Origin: Welwitschia mirabilis
Lineage: Eukaryota > Gnetophyta > Gnetopsida > Welwitschiales
Length of the DNA: 57,737 nt
Assembly (NCBI GenBank): GCA_051453625.1
Contig: JBOZIK010000001.1
Location: 40,365,919-40,423,655, forward strand
Direction: 5' to 3'
The translations under genes and the position numbers were made by a program. The notes under the pieces were generated by a model, which did no database searches, had not been told where the DNA came from, and saw nothing but the letters and a program-made list of their open reading frames with translations. Numbering within the stretch: the stretch's first letter is position 1; every line of letters begins with the position of its first letter. Below are positions 1 to 11,369 of this stretch, in pieces.

Positions 1-115
1 CTATTAAAATATCTTTTTTCTCATTCTTTATAAATAAGGTAGGATTAGCTTTACCTTTTGAGAAATCATTAAATATGAGAAAGGAATTTAACCTATCAAA
101 TTAGGCTTTAGTTGC

Positions 116-261
116 TTACTTCAAACCATATAAAGCTTTATTCAATTTATAAAAATGATTAGGAAATTTTGGATCTAAAAAACCAGGTGGCTGAGCTACA
201 TAAACTTCTTCATTTATAACACCATTCAAAAAATCACTTTTTGCATCCATTTGAAACAATT
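116..261 (-). pseudogene. copia reverse transcriptase fragment
   Basis: The minus-strand translation carries FQMDAKSDFLNGVINEEVYV, then QPPGF and YKLNKALYGLK. These are hallmark copia RT motifs (QMDVKxAFLNG, EEVYMxQPxGF, KLxKALYGLK). The Asp of QMD is one of the RT catalytic carboxylates. The upstream part of the domain is hidden by the 230-N gap that follows, so intactness cannot be judged. Confidence 0.9.
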
Positions 262-491
262 NNNNNNNNNNNNNNNNNNNNNNNNNNNNNNNNNNNNNNN
301 NNNNNNNNNNNNNNNNNNNNNNNNNNNNNNNNNNNNNNNNNNNNNNNNNNNNNNNNNNNNNNNNNNNNNNNNNNNNNNNNNNNNNNNNNNNNNNNNNNNN
401 NNNNNNNNNNNNNNNNNNNNNNNNNNNNNNNNNNNNNNNNNNNNNNNNNNNNNNNNNNNNNNNNNNNNNNNNNNNNNNNNNNNNNNNNNNN
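262..491. other. assembly gap, 230 N
   Basis: A run of N inside the copia-1 RT/linker. Open reading frames spanning it are not meaningful. Confidence 1.
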
Positions 492-1080
492 ATTCCTATT
501 AAATTTGTGAAGTTCATTTTGCATGGCTAACATTCATGCTTCATCCTTCTCTGCTTCCTAAAAATTTTTTGGTTCAAAGGATGAAAGAGAACATAGGAAA
601 CTTGGACTAGGACTAATATACTTACCAATTCTTATTATAGTCCCTTGATTTAGATTACTTAGTACCACTTCCATTGGATGATCACATCTGGTTCGTTATG
701 GTAGTGAATGAAAAGTTTGACCTTCTTTAAAAGATTGATTAGAACTTGTAGAGGGAATACCTTTTTTGTAAATAAAATAATTACATTTATTCAAAGAAAT
801 ATTTGAAATAAAATATACATCATCATCTTTGTCTATGCTATTGGAAGAGATATTTAAATCATCTATTTTAATATGAGATGATTCCTCAATCTTCTTAGAG
901 GTTTTATTGAAAACTCCATAGGCTTTGCTAGAAGAAGAATAACTAAGAAAAATCCCTTTGTCTAATTTTCAATAAAATTTATCTATGGGACAGTTATCTT
1001 TAATAATACCACATTTGCTACTAAAAACTCTAAAGTAACTTACAATTGGACTCTTTTCATACTAGATTTTATAAGCAGTT
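492..1080 (-). pseudogene. copia integrase C-terminal / RT linker remnant
   Basis: Minus-strand reading continues from the integrase core into a Ser/Asp/Lys-rich linker (for example KIEESSHIKIDD and NELHKFNRN). In copia elements this region joins integrase to RT, just before the RT domain. Several stops interrupt it. The assignment rests mainly on position between two recognised domains. Confidence 0.7.
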
Positions 1081-1084
1081 TTCT

Positions 1085-1706
1085 TTATACCAGGTCGGAG
1101 AAAATCTCTGTTGGACATCTAGCAGGCTATGTTTACCACTTTAGCCCAAAAATGATGTGGTAGAAATTATTCATTCAATATGGTTCATGCCATTTCTATC
1201 AGAACTTTGTTCTTTCTTTCAATAACACCATTCTACTGAGGAGTTTTAGAAGCTGAAAATTAATAAATAATGCCATTAGAATTATAAAATTCTTCAAATT
1301 TATCATTATCAAACTCACCTTCTTTGTCTATTCGGATAGATTCAAGTGATGATTCTTGTTCCTTTTAGATCCTTCTACACACTTTAGTAAACATGTCAAA
1401 AGTTTCATCTTTACTTGATAAGAAACATACCCAACAAAATCTTAAAAAATCATCAATAATTACAAGAAAGTATTTTTGTCCACCAATGCTTCTAGTTTGA
1501 ATTGGATCAACAAGATCCATGTGAATAAAATATAATGGTCTGCTTGAAGTAACATCCTTTTTATTTGAAAAGCTTGATCTTACTATTTTACCTTTTAAGC
1601 AAGCATCACAAATTTTTCTTTGAGATACATTTAGTTTGGAAATGCCTCTAATAATTTCATTTGATGAAATAGTCTTAAATCTTTTAAGTTCATGTGACCC
1701 AAACAT
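1085..1706 (-). pseudogene. copia GAG-pre-integrase and integrase core, decayed
   Basis: The first segment (1365-1706) reads RKICDACLKGK, matching the CxxC end of the GAG-pre-integrase zinc finger. It is followed by PLYFIHMDLVDPIQTRSIGG and KYFLVIIDDF, the start of the DDE integrase core with the Asp of the HxDL(V/C)GP motif. A frame change near 1365 leads into FDNDKFEEFYNSNGI, then SASKTPQ.NGVIERKN and EMA.TMLNE.FLPHHFWA, the second half of the core including the Glu of the NGxxERKN motif. Stops interrupt the frame, so it cannot make an active enzyme. Confidence 0.92.
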
Positions 1707-2040
1707 CTATGCCAAATATTAACTTCATTCACTTATACTAAATGATAATTCTCATTAGACTTATCTTCACAATAAAGAATATACATGCATTTAGATATTA
1801 GACTAGTAAGGATTTCTTGATTTGATAAGGCATTTCTAAGTACACATTTATCATGATAAAAAGACACTACATTTCCTCTATTATAGATTTGAGATATACT
1901 AAGAATATTATGCTTTAAATCATTTACTAGATATACATCATTTATAATCAGATGAAAAGAAGTAGCATCAATAGAGCCCTTATCAATAATTTATTCCTTG
2001 TTGTTATCTTCAAAGTTACTTCATCACCATTATATTCTTG

Positions 2041-2106
2041 AAAGAAAGAGAACAAACTCTTATCCCTTGTCATATATCTAGATTAGCCACTATCTAGAAA
2101 CCATTC
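2041..2106 (-). pseudogene. copia aspartic protease active site, stop-mutated
   Basis: The minus strand reads WFLDSG-stop-SRYMTRDKSLFSFF. The copia protease signature is WxxDSGAxxHMT or the DSGCSRHMT variant. The catalytic DSG is kept (codons at 2086-2094), but the next codon is TAA. The fragment sits between the gag zinc knuckle and the GAG-pre-integrase, as expected for copia. Confidence 0.85.
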
Positions 2107-2879
2107 AGTTCTCTCTTGGGCTTTAAAAGCTGCATAGACAAATAGAGAGGAAATTGTGATTTTTCTAATCCATTTTTTAACTATGTGAGGTTTTTGATTT
2201 TGTATCACAAAGGTATTTGAATTAATAAATCTAAACCTATTACTACCATATCTAAAAAATAAAGATTTTCATAATGGACAGGAGTATTTAACATGATCAT
2301 ACCTATTGCAATAATAATATTTTAAACTAACTTTACCAAAATATTATAGTTTCTGACTTGATTTAAAAAAATAAGGTAAAGAAGACTTACTCGAGAGGTT
2401 TCCCAATCCAAATTTGTCATGAGGAAATATACCAATACCTAGTAGAAGATCAAGGTTGTCTTTTCCTTGAGCTAATTTTTCAACTATTTTTTTTAAGTCT
2501 TGTAAGCTCTCAGAAAGTTCTTCTATATTTATATTAGCTTCTTCAATTTCAACTAAAGATCTGATATTTAACTTTTATAAGACATATTTTTCTTACCTAA
2601 CTCTAGACTCACTTCATATAATTTTTCATAAACTTCAAAAATATCACAATTGTCAAGATCATTATTAGAATTAGTTTTAGATTCTAAAGGAACTTCAGAT
2701 AGAGCAAAACTTAAAGAAGAAATGGAATGAATTTGACTTTGATCATCACTGAGAAATGCTACTAACCTAAAATTTAAGGAATCATCATCACTCTATTGAA
2801 CATCATTATCAAAGTCATCATTCCAAGTTGCTTTGAGAGCTTTTTTTTATTTAAACTTTGATTTCTTTTCTTTTCTTTT

Positions 2880-2940
2880 ATTTGCATACTTAAAAGAAAC
2901 ATGACCAAAACCTTTACATTAAAAACATTAAATAGAAGAG
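2880..2940 (-). pseudogene. gag zinc-knuckle remnant
   Basis: The minus-strand frame gives C-F-stop-C-K-G-F-G-H-V-S-F-K-Y, a CX2CX4HX4C knuckle in which the final Cys has become Tyr and a stop has arisen between the first two cysteines. It is followed by a Lys-rich stretch. This would be the RNA-binding end of copia gag. Confidence 0.8.
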
Positions 2941-3973
2941 AATGAACTCTTACCTTTATCATCCAATATTCGAGCTTCATCTCTATTGTTCTTGAACTTT
3001 TTCTTATTTCTTAAGAACCTCTTAAAATTTTGAGCTAAAAAGGCTATATTATCATCTGCTTCATCATCACTTAAAGAGGCTTCTTCTTGATCATTACTAG
3101 CTTTAAGGGTAATACTCTTCTTTTTGAGAAGATCTTCTTCTGGAAGAAGAATAGCTTCATAAGCCATAAGAGATTCTTTTAATTCTTTTACTTTCATCTT
3201 GTCAATATCTTTACTTTCCCCTATAGCANNNNNNNNNNNNNNNNNNNNNNNNNNNNNNNNNNNNNNNNNNNNNNNNNNNNNNNNNNNNNNNNNNNNNNNN
3301 NNNNNNNNNNNNNNNNNNNNNNNNNNNNGCTTCATAAGCCATAAGAGATTCTTTTAATTCTTTTACTTTCATCTGGTCAATATCTTTACTTTCCCCTATA
3401 GCAGTGATCTTAGGCCTAAATTTTAAAGATAGGCTTCTAAGAAACTTTCTTACTACTCTTTTTTCTAGAACTCTTTCTCTTAGACCATACATGCTATTTA
3501 CGATATTGTTGATTTTGGTGGTGTAATTAGCTACTGATTCTGACTCTTCCATCTTGATGTTTTCAAACTTTATGGATAAAAGTTGTAGCTTGGAGTTCTT
3601 TATAATATTTGTCCCTTCATGAGGGATTTTTAATGTATTCCACATCTCCTTGACCATTGAGCATTGCACAACTTTGTCATACTCTTTAGTGAAGAGAGTA
3701 CATATGATTGCATTCATCACTTAAGCTCACCTAAAGAATCTTTTTATTATTTTCATCCTAGCTCTCTCTAGGTTTTAGTACTTCCTTCCTAAGGGGATCT
3801 GTTTCAGTTAGAAGAAAGTAGCTAAATTCAACCATAGACCAAATATCTGGATTAAGAGAGGTTAAAAAAATGCTCATCTTTGATTTCCAATGGGCATAAT
3901 TATTGCCGTTGAAAAAAGGAGGTCTTGAGACTAATTGTCCTTCATGCCAACCTGCATTGCTAGAGCATTCCAT
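2928..3973 (-). pseudogene. copia gag (UBN2/DUF4219-type), broken
   Basis: The N-terminal part (3758-3973) reads PPFFNGNNYAHWKSKMSIF and DIWSMVE, typical of copia gag N-termini (FxGxNYxxWKxRM). The next piece (3334-3720) has VKEMWNTLKIPHEGTNIIKN, then KFENIKMEESESVANY and VLEKRVVRKFLRSLSLKF, the UBN2-type gag core. The C-terminal part has FLRNKKKFKNN before the knuckle. The pieces lie in different frames and are interrupted by a 100-N gap. Gag would form the virus-like particle. Confidence 0.92.
3154..3403. other. 100-N gap (3229-3328) with duplicated flanks
   Basis: The 75 bp before the gap (3154-3228) recur after it (3329-3403) with one mismatch. This looks like two overlapping contig ends joined with a default 100-N spacer. 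Gag residues around it therefore appear twice. Confidence 0.9.
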
Positions 3974-4033
3974 TGAGAAATATCTACACTTAATATGAAA
4001 ATAAACAAAATATATGTAGATCTAAAGCAACCA

Positions 4034-4047
4034 GGCTCTAATACTAA
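4034..4047 (-). other. primer-binding site of copia-1 (tRNA-iMet type)
   Basis: On the minus strand the sequence next to the LTR edge reads TTAGTATTAGAGCC. Plant copia elements usually have TTGGTATCAGAGCC here, complementary to the 3' end of initiator Met tRNA. Both differences are G-to-A or C-to-T. One base separates it from the CA end of the LTR. Confidence 0.85.
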
Positions 4048-4048
4048 T

Positions 4049-4994
4049 TGTTAAGATCATAATAAACACTCTAGAGGGGGGGTGGATAGGATAAACAAAG
4101 TATTCTAATAATTTTAAAGAAATATAAATCTGACAGCACAAATATTAAACAATAAATGAATAAATAACTAAATGAAAAGCAAAAGAAACATGTGCACTAG
4201 ATGTTATAGTGATTAGGCCAAGCCTACTCCACTCTCAGGGGGCAGCAAACAGTTATCAGCCTCCTGGTTTCCGTAATCTAAGTTCTTTACAAAGCCTTCT
4301 TAACAAGGAGTTCTTAGGGCCTCCATCCCTTTGCTTAACCCCTTGAGCTTCTTACAACAATCAAGAGAAAAGAGAGAGAGAGAGATTTGATGTAGTAAAG
4401 TTCCTAGATAGCCTAGGACATCAGTATTCAAAGCTTTAGATCAATCCTTGATGATGATAATTGATTGCATAAGTTTAGGCCATATTTGTAAATATTGATA
4501 TAGATTTCTTTAGGTGATCTTTTCAAAATGTAAGCTAACCACATTCATTCTAATAGGTAAAGGTATATATAGGCACAGGATAGAGAAGAGCCATTAGTAA
4601 TTAAAAACTACAATTAACATCTATAAATGGCTATATTTTCACATCAATGAATATATCTTTGGATGTTCCATCAAAAACGTTTGGACATCCCTATTTTTAA
4701 TCTTTATTTCTGGACAACCAAATATAGGGTTAGCCATCCCTATTTTCAAGGTCAGGCAACCTAGTATAAAAAGTCTATATATAGGGTCGGATGTCCCAGT
4801 TTGTCAAGACAGACATCCTGGTATAATAGATTCATGTACAGGGTCAAACGTCCCAGCTTGTCAGGATGGACGTCCCACTATATAAAACTGAGTAGAGATT
4901 CGGACATCCTGATTACTCAAGGTTGATGTCCTATTTGGAGAAATATTGTTTTCTTATTTGAGAAACTTCATCATTGAAAATATTTGATGTAGCA
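4049..4994 (-). repeat. 5' LTR of copia-1 with GGACGTCC-type motif array
   Basis: The left edge (TGTTAAGATC on the plus strand) is fixed by the adjacent primer site. The right edge is inferred from a terminal CA (TGCTACATC on the minus strand). The segment at about 4200-4300 (TTATAGTGATTAGG, then CCTACTCCACTCTC) has a counterpart in the LTR at 15.1-16.2 kb. Between about 4650 and 4935 there are some eleven degenerate copies of a palindromic GGACGTCCC motif. There is a short GA microsatellite at 4370-4385. Confidence 0.75.
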
Positions 4995-5218
4995 CTTAGT
5001 TGAATGCTCTCTTTACTTTTTTCATTATGTTATTTGATCACATCTTCCTTTTCTTCATTATTGATATCATTGATTGTATCTTGCTCTTCTTTATTCTTTT
5101 GTTAAGGATTATTTTTCTTTTCTAAGTTAATGGATTCTTCAAAAGGATCATTAAAAAGATTATAAAAATAAAAGTTATCATTATATTCATTATGTGTTGA
5201 AAGATTTTCTAATATTTC

Positions 5219-5881
5219 TTAAGTTGATTTTTCTTCCTCTCTATTGAATAATTTGGTTAACTCTAAATAGTAATCCTCATTTTCAATGATTGAGTTACTG
5301 TTACTGAGATGAATCTTTTTTAGTAATTTTATTTCATTACTTAAATTCTTCATTAATCTCATAAGTTGAACTTCTATTAAATGTGAAACTTCCTCATCAC
5401 AAAGTAAGTGAAAACAAAGGATATGATCTAATATTTCAATGTTATCCTCATCTTCTTCTTCACCATTCTTATCATCTTGTTGCATATTGTTAGATTCATT
5501 AGAAGGAGAAATGCGATCATTATGTCTATCTTGGATTAAAGAACTTTTAGATTTTTCATGAGTGTATTCTTCATTAGGATCATCTAGTAATAAATATGTT
5601 CTAGGAATATANNNNNNNNNNNNNNNNNNNNNNNNNNNNNNNNNNNNNNNNNNNNNNNNNNNNNNNNNNNNNNNNNNNNNNNNNNNNNNNNNNNNNNNNN
5701 NNNNNNNNNNNTGAGTGTATTCTTCAGTAGGATCATCTAGTAATAAATATGTTCTAGGAATATAATCTAACACCTTAATATCATCATCTAATAAATGGTT
5801 ATCCTCATCCTTATTGTTAAAAGATAGAGTTAAATTTTCATTATCTCTCCTTTTCTCATGTCCTAATGAGTAGGATGTCAA
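5219..5881 (-). pseudogene. acidic reading frame inside element A, unrecognised
   Basis: About 220 codons without a stop, but interrupted by a 100-N gap. The product is rich in Asp, Glu, Asn and Leu (for example YIPRTYLLLDDP and NGEEEDEDNIEILDHI). Because the gap flanks are duplicated, YIPRTYLLLDDP appears twice; the real frame is probably about 70 codons shorter. The start at 5881 is only the first Met. Upstream, the same general reading direction gives Asn/Glu-rich coiled-coil-like text (EMTDKMVKN, NERLENINKKLDNLVEIM) with stops. I know no family for it. It may be a degenerate gag-like frame of a non-autonomous element. Confidence 0.4.
5559..5764. other. 100-N gap (5612-5711) with duplicated flanks
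   Basis: The 53 bp at 5559-5611 recur at 5712-5764 with a single mismatch, on either side of exactly 100 N. This is the same unmerged-overlap pattern as at 3229 and 39691. Confidence 0.9.
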
Positions 5882-6934
5882 ATTTTAATTTAAAATTTTA
5901 TTTTATATTTGAAAGCAAGGATTATTCTCATTTATTTCTAAGTTCTCCTCATTTTTCTCAAGGTAGGATGTAGAAGGATAAATTTGAAGTTGTTATGTTG
6001 CAAAAGAACCTAGTGTTTGTACTAGTATTTGTTGCATGATCTCAACCAAATTATCTAGCTTTTTGTTGATATTTTCTAGCCTTTCATTGGTATTTTCTTA
6101 GTTCTTTACCATTTTATCAGTCATTTCTTTGATTGGATCATTTTCTTCCTTATAGTAATTAATGGAAGATGGTTCTTCTTCATAGTAATGCATGGAAGAT
6201 GAATGGGATTGATCACAATGATTGTAGGAAGTTTGTGTAAATGAGGTTAAATCCCTAAAATGTGGAAGATTTTCATTATCATTTCTATATGAAGTTTGAA
6301 AAGAAGAGGGGGAATAATAAGATGGTTAAAAAGAGGAATGAGTCCAATCCCTACTTTCAACATCATTTTGTGTTATTCTACCTCTTTTAAAAATATCTCA
6401 AAGTATTTTTCACTATAAAACTTAGAATCTTTAAGGTTCCTCCTCCTTTCTGGAAAAATCTCTTGAAGTGTTTTCTTACTATTATCCTCAGAATTTTTCA
6501 AGTTTCTCCTTCTTTCAGTAAGAATTTGTCCAAGGGTTCTTGTATTACTATTTATAATTGAAAAGAATGGAAAAAAGAGAATCTAATTCATGATGAAAAT
6601 AAGTGCACAAGGATAATCAAGTTCTACTTTCTTTAATGTTTTATCAAAATTTTCTATATTCTTAACACTCAAAAGATGTATAATGGCTATTGTTGTATAA
6701 AAAAATTTTTTTAGGGAATTAGATTCAGGAAAGAAAAAATGAACTTAGAAAGATATTGTATGCATCTGAAGATTATGTTCCTGATTCTACTTCAAAGCTT
6801 ACTAGTCCTTCTCTTATACTTTCTTATATTAGTAGACCTTTTTTTCCCTGATATTTCCTTCTTATATCAATCATACCATAATACCCTATAATTATAGAAC
6901 AATAGAAAATGAAATAAAGAATAACTAATAATTA

Positions 6935-7262
6935 TCCTTCTAGTCATGGGAGTGATAAAGAGGATGATGAAAGCAAAAAAAGAAATAGAAAATAAAAATT
7001 TAGTAAACAACCAGAAGTAAAAAATAAAAATAGATACTATCATCCTTCTGGTCATGGGGATGACAAAAATCAAATATTATTATACTAACAAGAAATTGTA
7101 ATCTAAAAACTGAAAGCTAAAAATAAAGTTATCATCCACCTTGTCATGGGAATGATGAACAAGATGACACTAAACTAAAAACAAAAGAAATCCTAGAGAT
7201 AGAAACTGAATTTACAAAAACTACTGCCATTGTTCTCAATGTCATGTGGATGCTATATAGGA
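6935..7262 (-). repeat. spaced leader repeats of element A
   Basis: Four degenerate copies of a unit resembling ATCCTTCTGGTCATGGG followed by (A/G)ATGA (plus strand) lie about 100 bp apart at roughly 6937, 7040, 7128 and 7230. They are between the primer site and the internal reading frame, in the position of an untranslated leader. A related sequence also occurs in the LTR at about 8060-8145. Confidence 0.6.
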
Positions 7263-7418
7263 TGACAACTATTATTACAGACTATGAAAAACTAAAAACA
7301 AAAACTAAAAATCTATAGATCCTAGCTGAGACCTATAAGGTCACTATAGATAAGGAACTAAATAGAAGGATGATTTACTCACCCTAATAATAACAATACT
7401 TGTGCTCTTTAACAGTCT

Positions 7419-7436
7419 TCCTCGGTAACAACATCA
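7419..7436 (-). other. primer-binding site of element A (tRNA-Asp type)
   Basis: The minus strand reads TGATGTTGTTACCGAGGA. The sequence complementary to the 3' end of plant tRNA-Asp is TGGCGCCGTTGCCGGGGA, used by many plant gypsy elements. All six differences are C-to-T or G-to-A. It lies directly beside the inner edge of the LTR. Confidence 0.7.
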
Positions 7437-7437
7437 A

Positions 7438-8599
7438 GATATTAGGATGCATATTTTTGCATAGTCTAGTATGAATGAGAGTGATCTAAATGTTATAACC
7501 CATTGAAAACTTATAAGAGAAGAATAAGGATTGATTTTTCAAAAGAATATAATAATTAAAATTAAAAAACAATGTAATAAATAAGCATACGATGCAAATG
7601 CGAGTGCAACTAAATCTAAATGAAATCCAAAAAAAACCTAAAATTACTTTCTTCTAGCCTTAATAGAGGCTATCCTTAAGGCCTAGATCACCAATAAAAC
7701 TATCATTAGATCAAGGACAACATAAACTATAAGGGAAATATAACAAAATTAAGATGCATAATAAAAATAAAGTTTTGTGTTAAGATAGAACTAGTGTCTA
7801 GGTTAAAAAATAGTGAAGCCTCAATGGATGATGCAAAACCCTTCACCAAGGGAATGTCTTTCTGCAACTCATGAGACAGATCTTCAACCCTTCAATCTCC
7901 TATCACAAGAGTGTCTGGCATAAACGAAGATGAAGAAGAGAGTCAAAGAGGAGGCTTATTTATAAGGTTAAGAAATAAAATAAATGCATAAAAGATGCTA
8001 TAAAAGGTGCTCAATTACATGAAAGAAATGGACGAAATGGACAAAGGTCGATTGGTAGTTACAAGTGTCATCCTCATGATAAGGGAATGATGGTTTATAC
8101 ATTATGATTTTTTGTCCTTCATGTTGTGGAAATGACATGGGGACGATAGTTTTTCTTAGCTTCTTAATGCAAGAGCAATTAGCTCTAGCATTAGTGATCT
8201 TCTTCCAAAGCAATGAGCATCAAAAAGTGCCTAAAATGCTTATAAATATGCCAAGAATTATGTATTTCAGTGATCGTCCATTAACTCCCCAAAATCCTCA
8301 GATTTGCATCTAAAATTATATAAATTTCCTGCGAAATAGCTCATAAAACTCCATTAAAAACATACAATTTGGCAATGCATCAAGAACTAGTAGTCTTACA
8401 TGATAGTATCAGCATTTTGGCTTGAATGATCTTCAACTTTAATTAAGTTGAAAATTTCATGGACAAATGATAAGTCTAAAATTATTGTGGAAAATCAGTT
8501 GGATACATGTTTTTGTAATAAATTAATTATGTTATTGTCTTTCATTTAAATAAATTGATCAATTAACTTGATCATAGCATTAATTTATACATGTTAACA
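7438..8599 (-). repeat. LTR shared by gypsy elements A and B
   Basis: The outer edge on the minus strand begins TGTTAACATG, matching the LTR at 14671. The first roughly 200 bp can be aligned by eye to 14455-14671, including the stretch GATAAGTCTAAAATTAT. The other side abuts a primer site, so it acts as the 3' LTR of B and the 5' LTR of A. The B side has a purine-rich AGGTAGGAGGTG directly before it, as expected of a polypurine tract. Confidence 0.75.
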
Positions 8600-9860
8600 C
8601 ACCTCCTACCTAGGATTTTTCTGGTGCCTTAGTAAAATGTTGGTAATAAAATGGTTAAACATAAAAAAATTGTCTAAGTTGAAGGACTCAAGTGTAAAAA
8701 TGACGTAACTTTAAAAAATTTTTATGACCAACTTTTTGTAACTAAGGCATCAAAATGAACAATTTAGTGAAAATGATGTGAGAACTAAAGCCATAACCCC
8801 TAATCAAAACTAAATTTTATCCTCAAAGTTATATAGTGAAAAACATTAAATACATTTGAGAACATAACCTTAGAAAGATGTCAATGAGTTATTTATTGAA
8901 AATCATGTAAAATGATGCAACTAAATTATGAAAAATGAAAACTAACTACTAAAAATGATCATCTTATTAAAAGCTAAGTGGAAAGTCAATCCAAAAAAAA
9001 ATGGTTTATGCCTTATGATTTATTTCTCATGAAATGGAGGTGAAGTAAAGTGTGTAATGGTGATGTAATATGAAATGAGTTAAAGGACTAAATGACAAAA
9101 CCAATGAATAAATGAGAAAACTTACCTAAGATAATGGACTTTATTATATTATTGTGAATTTGATGCAAATCTCAGTATCAACTTAAGTGTAGCATTAATC
9201 AACTAAATTGTAGGAAATCAATAAATCATAACAAATATCAAGTATGAAAGTTAAAATGCAATAGTTCACAAAAGACCTCAAATTTTCACCTTTTTCGTTT
9301 CTTTATTTTTTATTTCTACTAGTACATTATGTCCTTAGTTTAAGCCTTTGAATCACATTAAGAATCTAGTGTTAGAACTTTTTATGTCAATAGATTTAAG
9401 CATATTGTTTTACGTAGAACTTAGTGCTACATTACCAACAAGTATTTATAGCCCTAATGTAATTGATTATGTCATAATGATATCATTAGAGCTACATTAC
9501 CAGTAAGCATCTATAGCCTCGATGTAGTCAACTAAACTCAATTAAGTAATATGCGTGTTTAGAGAAGAGATATATTATTTTTCTTATGTTCATCTTCTCA
9601 TATTCATTTTTTATGCACATTAGAGGGATCATTAGCTCATTAGCCTAATCAAGATAAATCTTGTTCCCATCAAAAGTTTTAGACTTAAGGATTATATATA
9701 AGGGTAGATTCCACCTTTTCAACTAACTTTAACAAAACTAAAGACCTTAAGAGAACACACTCTTAATTAACAAAATAAGAATAAGCATAACTCTTCCTTA
9801 AAAACTCATGAGTAAATTTAATTGAAAGAATTACTTAAGTGATAATTATATTGTTTTATT
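8600..9860 (-). other. 3' non-coding region of element B
   Basis: No coding signal. It matches the corresponding region of element C in inverted orientation: 8800-8822 with about 45030, and 9400-9660 with 44280-44600. Segments such as GAATATGAGAAG and the hairpin modules are recognisable in both. Non-coding DNA just upstream of the 3' LTR is typical of this kind of gypsy element. Confidence 0.65.
9428..9526 (-). repeat. two copies of a 34-bp hairpin module
   Basis: Copies at 9428-9461 and 9493-9526. Each has a 6-base inverted repeat at its ends (TACATT with AATGTA; the second copy has one mismatch) around a core containing GGCTATA on the minus strand. A third copy, with different but still complementary ends, is in element C at 44473. 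Confidence 0.7.
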
Positions 9861-10089
9861 ATTTATTTTTATTTAAAAACTATTAAATTGGGTGAATAAG
9901 TCATAAAAATTCATAGGTTGATGGTTTGGATGGATGGTTATGGGCTTAATGAGATGATTTGAAAATGGATTTAGTGAATGAAAATGTGTAAAGAAATGGT
10001 AAAATGGATGATAATGTTGTGAAATATTAATGGGAAAATCATTCTCAAGTAAAACATGGGTTTTTATAAGATAACTTACTACAAGAGAC

Positions 10090-10398
10090 TCAAAGCATTG
10101 TAATTATTAGGTTTGGAGTTAAAAAAGTAATAATCAAGTAATGGTGTAGAATGAGAAATATTTTGCTCATGAGGAGAACATTAGAATTGTAAATTTTGGT
10201 ATTAACCTTTTTAGGGTTACTTAGTAATTTCATTGTATTAAAGATATTAAAGTTCAAATTCAAGTTGCCAAATAATATCTTCATTTGATCATTCTTATAA
10301 TTTACAAAGATGTGGGACATTGCTAGGAAAGGTCTTCCTAAAATGATTGGAACTAAATTGCATTTTTCTATATCCATTTCTAAAACAGTTAAGTCCAT
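10090..10398 (-). pseudogene. gypsy aspartic protease fragment
   Basis: The frame reads VLEMDIEKCNLVPIILGRPF followed by LAMSHIFVNYKNDQMKI. The (V)PIILGRPFLA motif is the conserved C-terminal half of the Ty3/gypsy retropepsin, including the flap-distal ILGRPFL strand and a following acidic/Asn-Lys strand. The DTGA active-site half is not recognisable upstream. It follows gag on the same strand. Confidence 0.88.
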
Positions 10399-11369
10399 TA
10401 GGAAATAGCAATCTTCTACTTAAATTATTACATCCTTAATTATTTGTAATAGTAACCTTATGGAATTAGCAGCCAATTACAATTAGATTTTTAAATTTAT
10501 TTAAAATCATTGAAGCCAAGATCTTTGTACACATAATGGGGTAGGATATTAATCCTTGCTTAATATTTTTAATCTTCAATTATAATAGCTATTACTAGAA
10601 AACATGAATCTTTATACTGAGGTAAAAATTGATTTTAGATAATTTCATTGGTTTTCTAATCTAAAAAAATTTTGTTCTTTACATTTATACATCTCATTGT
10701 CAAGCACATATCCTTAAGAAATTTTGTATAAGAGGGAACATTTTTAATCGCTTTTAAAAGAGACATATTAATCTTAACTTCTTTAAAAATCTTTAATGCC
10801 TTTAATTGTAATTTATTGATGTTCTCCTTTCTAAGATGGTGTGGAAAAGGTAAAGGATCTTTATGTGGGAAAAGGCTTTTTTAAGTCTTTTACCTTTTCT
10901 TTATCCAAATCTCAGGGGAAGGGTAAAGCCTCTTTGTAAGTAGTTGTGATTTTTTATTTTTCCTTCCCTTTATCTATATATTCACTCTAAGTTAAGTCTT
11001 GATTAATTTTGAGGTAAACAATATTGATTTATTTTAAGATTCCTAACCCTTCTTTTACAAATCTAACTCCTTTAGGATTTAGTTGGGAATACATAGGGAG
11101 TTTCCCTAGATCTCTTTAGCTTAAATTAGAGAGGATCTAGGTTTGGATTCATGAGAGTTAATTTAGGATTTGTTCAATATTATTTAATGATGAGGAATGT
11201 TGCTTAAATATTGATTCATGATTATGATTGATTTAAACTTGAGTTTCCATGAATTTGCTTACTTGTTTATCAAGAGGATTATATGGAGGTGGTTTTTGGT
11301 AATTAAATGAAATAAATAAGAGGATGATGAAAGAAAAGGATTTCTTGGTTAATTGATTTAATTTTCTTA

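Larger units (their letters stand above)
1..4994 (-). mobile_element. Ty1/copia LTR retrotransposon (copia-1), 5' part, decayed
   Basis: Read on the minus strand, the order is LTR (4049-4994), iMet-type primer-binding site, gag, a zinc-knuckle remnant, aspartic protease, GAG-pre-integrase, integrase core and the start of reverse transcriptase, running off the left edge of the window. This is the standard Ty1/copia order. Many in-frame stops and frame changes show it is not autonomous. The 3' part and 3' LTR lie outside the window. Its right LTR edge abuts internal sequence of gypsy element A, so it probably inserted there; no target duplication could be checked. Confidence 0.9.
4995..8599 (-). 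mobile_element. gypsy-type element A, truncated (LTR + leader + unknown internal region)
   Basis: Minus strand: LTR 7438-8599, Asp-tRNA-type primer site 7419-7436, a leader with four spaced repeats (about 6935-7260), and an internal region holding an acidic reading frame but no recognisable gag or pol. It is cut at 4995 by copia-1. The same LTR also closes element B, so A and B share it. Lack of pol and general resemblance to element C suggest a non-autonomous family member. Confidence 0.65.

Noticed and set aside
116-533. Several reading frames crossing the N run at 262-491
   Set aside because: They are open only because N is not a stop. Only the RT-like residues before the gap are supported.
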